A DNA stretch of 12,561 nt from the NCBI GenBank assembly GCA_015655225.1, contig JAATFK010000209.1, positions 1 through 12,561 of the forward strand, written 5' to 3'. The DNA is from Solirubrobacterales bacterium. GTDB taxonomy: Bacteria; Actinomycetota; Thermoleophilia; Solirubrobacterales; Solirubrobacteraceae. This document shows, piece after piece, positions 1-6,269 of the stretch. The stretch's first letter is position 1, and every line of letters starts with the position of its first letter. Made by a program: the position numbers and the translations under genes. The notes under the pieces were generated by a model. The model made no database searches. It was not told the origin of the DNA and worked only from the letters and a program-made list of their open reading frames with translations.

Positions 1-1333
1 CCTGCGGCGGCGCGAAGTAGCTCGTGCTGAGCCGGTTGAAGCAGGTCATCGGACCGGATGCGGCGCTCGGGCAGGCCGACTGCGACAGCTGCGGCGTGGT
101 GCCGTCGGCGCTGGCCTCGCCCGTCATGTACGGGTCAAACGGCGTCTCGCCGCCGACGTAGCGGCGGAAGAACTCCGACATCGTCGCAAGGCCCGCCTTC
201 TCCTGGTCGCCCATCAGGACGGGGTCGCCGGAGAAGAAGTTCGCCGAGCCCGGCGTCGCCGTGCCCCACGTGTAGGAGCCCTGCGTCAGGCGGATGTTGT
301 TCGGGTCGGTCGTGCGGTTCGGCCCGCACGCCTGGTCGTCCACCGTCGAGTCGTCGCCGTCGGCGGCCCACTCGGTGTTGAACGCGTCGTGGTTGGCGCC
401 CTGCAGGATCATCTGGATCCGCGGGAACGGGTCGGACGGGTCGATCCGCAGGCTGCGCGAGAACAGACGCACGCCCTGCAGGTTCGACACGTCGCCGTCG
501 CACGCGCCGGCCTCGAGGCCGAACACGGTGCCGTACGGCGCGCGCCGCTCGTAGTCGACCGGCGAGAGCGACAGCACCGCCCGGATCGTGTACCGACGAC
601 CCGGAGCCGGACGCGTCCGGTTGTAGTCGAGGAAGCTCGACACGGCGTCGCCGCCGCGCGAGTGGCCCATCAGGCCGATGCGGTTGAAGTCGATCTTGCC
701 GACGAGCTGCGTGCCGACGTTGTCGTTCGCGTCGACCGGCAGACCACCCGGCTGGTTGGCCTGGTAGAGACCGTCGAGGGCGGCGGCGATCAGCAGACGA
801 CGCTGGTGCATGCCCTTGCCGTAGGCGTTGTCCTGGTAGTAGATCAACTGGTCCTGGTCGAGCGAGAAGACGACGTAGCCCCAGCTCGCCAGGTTCTGCG
901 CGAGGTAGGCATAGCCGGTGTCGTTGCGGTTGAAGGTCGAGCAGTTCGCGCCCGTCCCCGCCACGTGACAGCTGCCGTGGTTGCCGTGCACGAGCACGAT
1001 CAGCGGCGCCTCGGTGGTCGTGTCGCTCGGGTAGTAGAGCGAGCCGCGCACCTGCAGCGAGGCCGCGTTCGACGCGCTCGGCGTCGTCGCGGTCGGAGAG
1101 CCGCCGGTTCCGTTCGGCTCCTCGAGGTTGACGAGGCCGAGCTTCGCCTCACCCGCGTCCCCGGGCGCACCCGGGGTGGTCGGGGTGATGCTCATCGTCG
1201 TGACCGGATGGGGTCCGTCGATCATCGGGTCAGGGAGCGCGGCGGCGTTCGCCATCGCCGGGAGGATGGCGACGATCACGCTCATCAGCACGAGCGCGAG
1301 CAGTGCCTTCAGCGAGTTGCGGGACGGTGTCAC
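1..1333 (-). CDS. Secreted alpha/beta-hydrolase (esterase/lipase-like), 3' end missing
   Basis: This gene reads leftward off the window edge, so only the first 444 residues are present. From the GTG start the protein opens with a classic Sec signal peptide: basic residues R5 and K9, a hydrophobic core at about 10-27, and an A-N-A cleavage site near residue 30. An alpha/beta-hydrolase fold follows. H116-G117 in LIVLVHGNHG is the oxyanion-region HG motif. S225 in GHSRGG is the nucleophile elbow. H315 in GANHDAF is a candidate catalytic histidine. It probably cleaves an ester or related bond outside the cell; the substrate cannot be read from sequence. It lies 49 bases downstream of the beta-helix gene on the same strand, so the two are probably co-transcribed. 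An in-frame ATG at 1378-1376 would add 15 residues before the signal peptide. I prefer the GTG because a GGAG ribosome site lies just upstream of it. Family assignment is firm, function is not. Confidence 0.85.
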   Translation of the reverse strand, partial: MTPSRNSLKALLALVLMSVIVAILPAMANAAALPDPMIDGPHPVTTMSITPTTPGAPGDAGEAKLGLVNLEEPNGTGGSPTATTPSASNAASLQVRGSLYYPSDTTTEAPLIVLVHGNHGSCHVAGTGANCSTFNRNDTGYAYLAQNLASWGYVVFSLDQDQLIYYQDNAYGKGMHQRRLLIAAALDGLYQANQPGGLPVDANDNVGTQLVGKIDFNRIGLMGHSRGGDAVSSFLDYNRTRPAPGRRYTIRAVLSLSPVDYERRAPYGTVFGLEAGACDGDVSNLQGVRLFSRSLRIDPSDPFPRIQMILQGANHDAFNTEWAADGDDSTVDDQACGPNRTTDPNNIRLTQGSYTWGTATPGSANFFSGDPVLMGDQEKAGLATMSEFFRRYVGGETPFDPYMTGEASADGTTPQLSQSACPSAASGPMTCFNRLSTSYFAPPQ

Positions 1334-1338
1334 GTGGT

Positions 1339-1342
1339 CTCC
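1339..1342 (-). promoter_or_regulatory. Ribosome binding site for the hydrolase gene
   Basis: The minus strand reads CTGGAG then ACCAC before GTG, so GGAG sits 5 bases upstream of the GTG at 1333-1331. This favours the GTG, which yields a compact signal peptide, over the ATG at 1378. Confidence 0.55.
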
Positions 1343-1382
1343 AGGGGAGTGAGTCGCTGCTTGGGTTCGATTGGTCATGCCG

Positions 1383-3920
1383 CTAGCCCCGCTTCACAGC
1401 GAGCGTGGCGGAGACGCTGCCCTTGGACCCCGTGTTGCTTCTCACGGCGATCTTCAGCTTGAGCGTCCCTGCCTTGGCCTTGAGGGCCTTGGCGGCCTTG
1501 CTGCTGAGGACGAGCGTCAGCGACGCGGTCTTCCCTCTGGCGACGCTCTTCTTGAGCGAGACCTTGTAGGAGGACTTGCCGACCTTCAGCGTGCCGGTGA
1601 CCGTGACCGTGGCGGTCTTGGCGGTCGCCTGCAGGAGCTTCGCGGTGCCGATCGTCAGCTTCGAGCCGCCCTTGATCGAACGCGTCAGCGTCAGGAGCAC
1701 CGGCCCACCCTGGACCGTGACCTTCGTCTTCGTCGTCGACTTCGGGTAGGTGACGAGATGGCTCGTCGAGGTCGCGCTGGCCGATCCGGAGCTGACCTTG
1801 CAGCTGACGCGCGAGTCCGCGTCGGCGGCGACCAGCTTGTACGTCGACTTCGTCGCCTTGGCGATCGACGTCGAGCCCCGCAGCCACTGGTAGCTGACGC
1901 CCGGCGTGGTCGTCTTGCACGTGAGCGTCTTGCCGACCACCGGGGTGCCGCTGACGGTCGGCTTGGCCGGTCCGACGCCGGAGCCCGTGAGGGCGACGGT
2001 GACGGGTCCGAGCGAGCCCGGAGCGGAGTAGCTGACCATCACGTAGCCGGCGTGCGCCGCGACCGCGACCGGATCGAAGCTGACGTTCACCAGGCAGGAC
2101 GCGCCCGGTGCGAGCGTCGTCGAGGCGGTGCAGCTCGAGCCCGGCGCGACGGCGAAGCCGGAGCCGGCGGTCGTGAGCCCGGTCAGCGTCAGCGGCGCGG
2201 TGCCGCTGTCGGTGACCGCGAACGCCTTCGTCGTCGTCTGGCCGACCGTCTGGGCGCCGAACGCGAGCGCCGTCGGGGCGACCGTGATCGGCTGGTAGTT
2301 GGCCGCCGCCGCAACGTTCACGTGGATCGTGGTGGAGGTGACCGCGCCGGCTGCGTTCGTCGCGGTGGCGGTCAGCGTGACCGTCGTGCCGATCTCCTGA
2401 GCGGAGGGGATCCACGAGAACACGTACGGCGTGTGGCCGACCGTTCCGACCGGCACGCCGTTGGCCGTGAGGCTGACGGACGAGATGCCGAACGCGTCGG
2501 TCGGGACGACGACCGGAGCCGTGTCGGTGCCCGCCGTGACGGTCGAGCCGTCGAGCGGGTCGACGATCGCGACGCCGGGGGCGTCGTCGGTCGTCGCGCC
2601 CGGCACCGAGAGGGCGGCCGGGGCCGACGTCAGGATGCCCGGGGTGACGCTCTCGGTCGGCGGGGTATTGGTGTTGAGGCCGGAGACCGTCTGGCAGCCC
2701 GCGGCCGGCGTCGTGCCGATGTCGACCGGGCCGGTCGAGCAGCCCCACCAGTTCCCGCCGCCGCCGCCCGAGCCGTTCGCGAGCGCGGGAGCGGCGATGC
2801 TGACGGTCTCGCCGCCGGCGACGCCACCGGCGTCGATCGCGGCGTTGAAGAGCCCGACGGTGTTGTTGGTGACGCTGTCGCCGTCCATGAAGAACGACGG
2901 GACGGCCGTGTTGTTCGGATCCTGCGCGCTCGTGTCGGCCGCGGCCAGCAGCACGCCGTAGCTGTTCGTGACGATTCTGGTTCTGCTGTCGGTCGCGGTG
3001 CCGAGATTGTTGGTGATCTCACTCGACGTGATCGAGCCGCGCTGTCCGCCGCGGTACTCGATGCCGACCTGGCCGACGGTCGTACCGCCGTTCCCGACGA
3101 CCCGCGTGTGGTCGACGTAGCCATAGGAGATGATGCCGGAGTTCGTGACCGGGATCGTCGCGTCGGGGGCGTAGGTGTCGTCGAACAGGATGCCGCCGGC
3201 GAGGTAGCCAGTGACGAGGTCGTTCATCACGTTGACCTGGCGCCGGACGGTGCCGAGGCCCGCGCCCTGGAGCGTGTCGCTCTGGACGATGCCGTAGCCA
3301 TAGGGCTCGGTCGACACGTTCGAGCCGACCGTGGACGGGCTGGCGATCGGGCCGATCACGCTGTTGCTGATCGTGCCGGACGTGTTGAAGAACGCGAGGT
3401 CGGCCTCGGCGTAGGCGTTCGGCGACTCGATCGTGACGCCGGAGATGTTGACGCCGTTCTCGTCGGCGTCGGTCGAGCCGAGCGACTGGCGCGAGATCGT
3501 CACGACGTTGCCGCCGCCGTCACGCAGGTACGGGACGGCTCTGCCGTTCGAGTCGGTGCCGGCGAGCGAGATGCCGGCGGACGCGGCGGGCTCGATGATC
3601 ACTCTGTCGGCGCCGGCGCCGACGATGTTCAGCGGCTTGGTGATCGTGAGGCCGTTGTGCGAGCCGGGCTGAGCCGGGCTGGCGGCGCTGGAGACGGGAG
3701 TCGAGGACTCTCTGTAGGTGCCGGCGCAGACGACGATCGTGTCACGCGGAGCGGCCTGGTTGACCGCCGCTTGAATCGATGTGAAGCCGGCGTTCGGGCA
3801 CTGCTGCTTGTCGTCGTCGACGGTGTACGTCGAGGCGAGCGCAGCTGCGGTGGCGACGGCGGTTATGACGCCGCAGAGAAGCACTGCGGTTCGGCATGCA
3901 CGGCCGAGCGAGATGTGCAT
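1383..3920 (-). CDS. Secreted modular beta-helix protein with Ig-like, ASH-type and basic C-terminal domains
   Basis: The 845-residue protein is predicted to be exported. Its signal peptide (residues 1-29) ends near A-L-A. Residues about 31-415 look like a right-handed parallel beta-helix (pectin-lyase-like fold): an opening FTSIQAAVNQAAPRDTIVV segment, many short Asn/Gly/Val-rich repeats, and N390-W-W-G-C followed by STGP, a recurrent feature of such helices. A bacterial Ig-like domain covers about 447-540 (VDPLDGSTV start). An ASH/choice-of-anchor-D-like domain covers about 541-645 (LAFGAQTVGQ, ending in VALTGSG). Another Ig-like domain with YQWLRG spans about 646-727. A Lys-rich beta domain ends the protein in VKRG. 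No catalytic residues were recognised, so it may bind or cleave polysaccharide or be a surface adhesin. The frame stays open to 4139, but the start at 3920 is chosen because the signal peptide begins there; an adjacent GTG at 3923 is equally possible. The secreted hydrolase follows downstream. Confidence 0.82.
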   Translation of the reverse strand: MHISLGRACRTAVLLCGVITAVATAAALASTYTVDDDKQQCPNAGFTSIQAAVNQAAPRDTIVVCAGTYRESSTPVSSAASPAQPGSHNGLTITKPLNIVGAGADRVIIEPAASAGISLAGTDSNGRAVPYLRDGGGNVVTISRQSLGSTDADENGVNISGVTIESPNAYAEADLAFFNTSGTISNSVIGPIASPSTVGSNVSTEPYGYGIVQSDTLQGAGLGTVRRQVNVMNDLVTGYLAGGILFDDTYAPDATIPVTNSGIISYGYVDHTRVVGNGGTTVGQVGIEYRGGQRGSITSSEITNNLGTATDSRTRIVTNSYGVLLAAADTSAQDPNNTAVPSFFMDGDSVTNNTVGLFNAAIDAGGVAGGETVSIAAPALANGSGGGGGNWWGCSTGPVDIGTTPAAGCQTVSGLNTNTPPTESVTPGILTSAPAALSVPGATTDDAPGVAIVDPLDGSTVTAGTDTAPVVVPTDAFGISSVSLTANGVPVGTVGHTPYVFSWIPSAQEIGTTVTLTATATNAAGAVTSTTIHVNVAAAANYQPITVAPTALAFGAQTVGQTTTKAFAVTDSGTAPLTLTGLTTAGSGFAVAPGSSCTASTTLAPGASCLVNVSFDPVAVAAHAGYVMVSYSAPGSLGPVTVALTGSGVGPAKPTVSGTPVVGKTLTCKTTTPGVSYQWLRGSTSIAKATKSTYKLVAADADSRVSCKVSSGSASATSTSHLVTYPKSTTKTKVTVQGGPVLLTLTRSIKGGSKLTIGTAKLLQATAKTATVTVTGTLKVGKSSYKVSLKKSVARGKTASLTLVLSSKAAKALKAKAGTLKLKIAVRSNTGSKGSVSATLAVKRG

Positions 3921-3972
3921 CACGGGTATGGGGACCTCGGGGCCTGAGGGTGGGAAAGGACAGGGACGTGTC

Positions 3973-3995
3973 GGCCGCCGAGTGTGTCGGCGGCC
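3973..3995. repeat. Perfect 9-bp inverted repeat in the beta-helix gene leader
   Basis: GGCCGCCGA (3973-3981) is the exact reverse complement of TCGGCGGCC (3987-3995), with a GTGTG loop. Outer GGACAG (3958-3963) and CTGTCC (4003-4008) are also complementary. The centre is about 64 bases upstream of the beta-helix start codon. It could be a leader-RNA hairpin or a protein-binding site; the sequence does not decide. Confidence 0.5.
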
Positions 3996-4121
3996 GCGCG
4001 CGCTGTCCTTGGCCCGTCGGTCCAGACCGCATGGCCAACATGTCAGAGTCGACCCGCGGTGACCCCGAAGGATGCCGGTATCGCCAACGGCGCGCGTTAG
4101 TAAACAGCGACGGACGCCGTG

Positions 4122-4139
4122 ATGTCCGCGTAAGGACAT
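4122..4139. promoter_or_regulatory. Candidate operator ATGTCC-N6-GGACAT
   Basis: A perfect 6+6 inverted repeat (4122-4127 and 4134-4139) with spacer GCGTAA. The 18-bp size and symmetry suit a dimeric regulator. It sits about 200 bases upstream of the beta-helix start. ATGTCC recurs at 5546-5551 and its complement at 5460-5465 around the PucR start, which may be coincidence. Confidence 0.35.
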
Positions 4140-4176
4140 GGTGAGTGACCAGTAAGACGCGCGCGAGAACGACCGA

Positions 4177-4205
4177 GCGCGCCGTCGGCAGAGCCGGCGG
4201 CGCGC
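4177..4205 (-). terminator. Probable terminator downstream of the PucR gene
   Basis: Thirteen-base arms at 4177-4189 and 4193-4205 pair with one mismatch around a 3-base loop, giving a very stable GC stem. It begins 42 bases past the PucR stop codon on the minus strand. No T-run follows, only a mixed TCGGTCGTTCTCG, which is common for actinobacterial terminators. Confidence 0.5.
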
Positions 4206-4236
4206 GGTGCTTCGCGGCGAGCCTCAGGGTGAGGTC

Positions 4237-4255
4237 GAGCCCTAGCGCTAGGCTC
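4237..4255. repeat. Palindrome spanning the PucR stop codon
   Basis: CTAGCGCTAG (4242-4251) is self-complementary and is flanked by complementary GAGC (4237-4240) and GCTC (4252-4255), with one extra C on the left. The PucR TAG stop (4250-4248, minus) lies inside it. It may add to the 3' hairpin structure of that transcript. Confidence 0.4.
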
Positions 4256-5465
4256 GGCGCTCGCGCGCGAGCAGGCGGAAGGCCTTGAGGCCGAGTCCGA
4301 GCCGCTCGCGGTGCTCGCTGGTGGCCGGGTCGAGTCCGGTCAGCTCACGGATGCGGTCGAGGCGGTACGCGATCGTGTGACGGTGGGCGTAGATCTTCGC
4401 GGCGGTCGCGTTCATGTTGCCGTTCAGCTCGAGGTAGGTCGCAAGCGTCTCGACGAGATCGGTGCGGTGGTGCTCGTCGTAGCGGACGAGCGGTGAGACG
4501 GTCGCCTCGTAGAGCGCGTTGACCTCGTCGGGATGGGAGGCCATCAGCCGCAGCAGCAGCCGGTAGGTGCCGCTGACGGCGGCCGAGTCCTCGCTCGGCG
4601 TGTCCGCCAGCCCCTCGACGTCGAGCATGAACTCGGCCTCCTCGAGCGCGTGGCGCAGGCGGGCCGGGTCGCGGTGGATGCTGGAGACGCCGAGCGTCCC
4701 GTGCGCCCGCAGGCGCTCCGCGATCCGCCGGGCGCGCTCCTCCGCGACCGCGACGCTGCCCCCGCCGGCGAGCGGCAGCAGGGCGTAGAGGCGCTCGTCG
4801 ACCTGGCCGGCGAGGGCGCCGGGCACGCTGTCGGCGATCAGTGCGACGACGTGGCCGGGGCGGTCGCCGGTCAACCGCATGCAGAGCGCGATCGCGCCCT
4901 CGCTGAGGTCGCAGCCGAGGCGCGCGGCGCGGCGCACGAGCGTGCGCGCGTCGATCTCCTCCGGCCCCAGCACCTGCTCCAGCAGCGAGCCGTGGACCGC
5001 CTGCTCGACGCTCGCGCGCAGCTCGAGCGCGGCGAGGTGGCTGGTCGCGGCGGTCGCCGCGATCTGCAGGCACTCGTTCGCGAGCGCGTCGCGAACGCCC
5101 GTGCCGCTCGCGTCCGCCAGCAGCAGGACCGAGCCGACGACCTCGCCGCGGCGGGATATCGGGACCTCGGCACGAAGCTGCGCGGGGATCTCGACCGGGC
5201 GCTCCTGGAGGTGCTCGCGCACGTAGATCGCCAGCTGCTCGGTTACGCGCGTCTCTTGGAGTGGTGCTGCCACGGCGAGCCGCACCCGCGGGATCACGAT
5301 CGCGACCGGGCTGCCGACGGCGGCGGCGGTCAGCGTCGCGACCCGCTCGACGTCGTGATCCCAGAGGACCGCGTCGAGCGTCTGGGCGGAGAGCGCTCTG
5401 AGGTGGTCGAGCGCACCGAGCGGAAGCGTCGGCGTACCCGTGGCGGCAAGCAGGTGTACGGACAT
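4248..5465 (-). CDS. PucR/CdaR-family transcriptional regulator
   Basis: The 405-residue protein is a cytoplasmic DNA-binding regulator. The C-terminal domain (about 336-398) is the diagnostic part: TLATYLELNGNMNATAAK, then HRHTIAYRLDRIRELTGLDP, which matches the PucR-type helix-turn-helix in order and spacing. The central part (about 185-300) resembles the degenerate GGDEF-like domain of this family. The N-terminal part (about 30-155) looks like a GAF-type sensor, with VAIVIPRVRLAV and EVVGSVLLLAD strands. Family members respond to small metabolites such as purine intermediates, sugar acids or amino acids; the ligand here cannot be named. The first ATG is used and has no strong ribosome site. 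The gene stands alone, diverges from the small genes at 5707, and is separated from the CHC-CoA operon by those genes and a terminator. A role in controlling that operon or the secreted pair is only a possibility. Confidence 0.88.
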   Translation of the reverse strand: MSVHLLAATGTPTLPLGALDHLRALSAQTLDAVLWDHDVERVATLTAAAVGSPVAIVIPRVRLAVAAPLQETRVTEQLAIYVREHLQERPVEIPAQLRAEVPISRRGEVVGSVLLLADASGTGVRDALANECLQIAATAATSHLAALELRASVEQAVHGSLLEQVLGPEEIDARTLVRRAARLGCDLSEGAIALCMRLTGDRPGHVVALIADSVPGALAGQVDERLYALLPLAGGGSVAVAEERARRIAERLRAHGTLGVSSIHRDPARLRHALEEAEFMLDVEGLADTPSEDSAAVSGTYRLLLRLMASHPDEVNALYEATVSPLVRYDEHHRTDLVETLATYLELNGNMNATAAKIYAHRHTIAYRLDRIRELTGLDPATSEHRERLGLGLKAFRLLARERRA

Positions 5466-5706
5466 TGATTCGACGGCCGCTGCGGGGGACGGGCCGCGGC
5501 GGTTCGGGCATTTTGCATGGTGTCAACAGTTCTGTCGTTGTCCCGATGTCCAAACTCGACCGACTGGTCGGGAGACGGGTCACACTCGATCGCGGGGCGC
5601 TGCGGCGCTACTCTTGAAGGCGGACGTACCGTCGCGCTGGCCGTTCCGCCCCCCATCCAGCGCGTGGCCGAAATCTTTCAGGGGAACGGACGGAGGAGTT
5701 GCCTCG
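5466..5706. promoter_or_regulatory. Divergent intergenic region with an imperfect inverted repeat
   Basis: These 241 bases separate the PucR gene from the small plus-strand genes and should carry both promoters. The most AT-rich part, around 5510-5560, includes a consensus-like TTGACA on the minus strand (5526-5521) with no good -10 at normal spacing. An imperfect inverted repeat GTCAAC (5522-5527) / GTTGTC (5537-5542) surrounds it. CGACC (5558-5562) and GGTCG (5567-5571) form a shorter one. For the plus-strand genes, TACTCT at 5609-5614 is -10-like. PucR-type proteins often bind their own upstream region, so an operator here is plausible but unproven. Confidence 0.35.
5692..5698 (+). promoter_or_regulatory. 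Strong ribosome binding site GGAGGAG
   Basis: GGAGGAG lies 8 bases before the ATG at 5707. It is the best Shine-Dalgarno match seen in the window, and it identifies the true start of an otherwise easily missed 58-residue gene. Confidence 0.75.
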
Positions 5707-5883
5707 ATGGCAATCATCAGGTCGTCGGACCCCAGCGCGAAGCAGGCACGAGCGACGGAGAAGATCGCGCAGTTCAAGGCCGAGCAGCAGCGGCTGAAGG
5801 ACGCCGCGTCGGATCGGCGCGCGGCCGCCGCAGCTGCCGCCGAGGCGAGACGCGCGGGCCAGAGCCCGCCGAGCGGTCAGTGA
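5707..5883 (+). CDS. Small charged Ala/Arg-rich protein of unknown function
   Basis: I do not recognise this 58-residue protein. It has no signal peptide or membrane segment. Residues about 10-50 are rich in Ala, Lys, Arg, Glu and Gln (KIAQFKAEQQRLKDAA, then a run of Ala with Arg), which suggests one long alpha helix, perhaps a coiled coil. The tail is short and Pro/Ser-rich. The ORF stays open far upstream, but the GGAGGAG ribosome site fixes the ATG at 5707. Its stop overlaps the start of the next gene in TGATG, so the two are translationally coupled and probably act together. Confidence 0.65.
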   Translation: MAIIRSSDPSAKQARATEKIAQFKAEQQRLKDAASDRRAAAAAAAEARRAGQSPPSGQ

Positions 5884-6164
5884 TGGACGACGAGGCACCC
5901 GACGACAGCGCGATCCAGGCGACCGTCGCCCGGCTGGCACGTCCGATCAGAACGGGCGGCCACGCGATCCAGCGCGCCGCGATCCTCGCCGAGGGTCCCG
6001 ACTTCGGCCGCATCGAGGCGTGGATCCTCGAGCACGGCGGCGCCGGCGAGAACAGCGCCGTGGCCGCCGGCGGCGGCCTGCACGCCGACCGCATCAACGC
6101 GAATCGGCGCAGCACCAGCGCGACGCCGGTGCGCTACGTGCTGCCGCCCGGCGCGCTGCAGTAG
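5883..6164 (+). CDS. Small soluble protein of unknown function, coupled to the 58-residue gene
   Basis: This is a 93-residue protein I cannot assign. It begins with an acidic stretch (MDDEAPDDS). A predicted helical core follows (about 10-52) with ATVARLARPIRTGGHAIQRA and GRIEAWILEHGG. A Gly/Ala-rich segment comes next, then a basic, Ser/Thr/Asn-containing tail ending in VLPPGALQ. No Cys, membrane segment or known motif is seen. Translation probably depends on the preceding gene because the ATG shares a base with that gene's TGA. A strong hairpin 25 bases past its stop closes the two-gene unit, so it is likely separate from the CHC-CoA operon. Confidence 0.65.
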   Translation: MDDEAPDDSAIQATVARLARPIRTGGHAIQRAAILAEGPDFGRIEAWILEHGGAGENSAVAAGGGLHADRINANRRSTSATPVRYVLPPGALQ

Positions 6165-6188
6165 CCCGGCCGGCTCCCGAATGGCCCG

Positions 6189-6213
6189 CCACCCCCCGAC
6201 GACCGGGGGGTGG
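6189..6213 (+). terminator. GC-rich hairpin terminator after the two small genes
   Basis: CCACCCCCCG (6189-6198) pairs perfectly with CGGGGGGTGG (6204-6213) around loop ACGAC. It lies 25 bases past the stop at 6164. There is no T-run. It separates the small-gene unit from the next operon, although read-through cannot be excluded. Confidence 0.65.
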
Positions 6214-6252
6214 GACGCTGGCGCGACGAAGCGGATCGGCCCGCTCGGTCGA

Positions 6253-6258
6253 TAGAGT
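6253..6258 (+). promoter_or_regulatory. Possible -10 element just before the CHC-CoA operon
   Basis: TAGAGT fits the actinobacterial TAnnnT -10 pattern and lies 11 bases before the GTG at 6270. Transcription would then start within a few bases of the start codon, giving a very short leader. No ribosome site is seen before this GTG, which is consistent. No good -35 was found. Confidence 0.3.
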
Positions 6259-6269
6259 CCGCCGCGGAC

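Larger units (their letters stand above)
3921..4247. other. Gene-free regulatory stretch upstream of the beta-helix gene
   Basis: No convincing gene lies in these 327 bases; open frames on both strands lack a ribosome site or recognisable protein character. On the minus strand it must carry the 3' end of the PucR transcript and the promoter of the beta-helix gene. A GAGGT ribosome site for that gene lies at 3938-3934. Three clear inverted repeats are listed separately. No convincing -35/-10 pair could be assigned. Confidence 0.6.

Noticed and set aside
389..1462. 357-residue plus-strand open frame across the hydrolase region
   Set aside because: Arg/Val-rich antisense shadow; the minus strand shows a signal peptide, HG motif and GHSRGG elbow.
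1371..3947. 858-residue open frame on the plus strand opposite the beta-helix gene
   Set aside because: Its translation is dominated by Arg, Gly, Asp and Val with no domain, typical of an antisense shadow in high-GC DNA; the minus-strand protein has a signal peptide and recognisable folds.
5521..5526. TTGACA on the minus strand as the PucR -35 box
   Set aside because: No -10-like hexamer occurs 16-18 bases downstream, so a promoter cannot be claimed from this alone.
5440..5706. Upstream in-frame extension of the 58-residue gene
   Set aside because: It would run through the PucR promoter region with no ribosome site, whereas GGAGGAG is ideally placed before the ATG at 5707.
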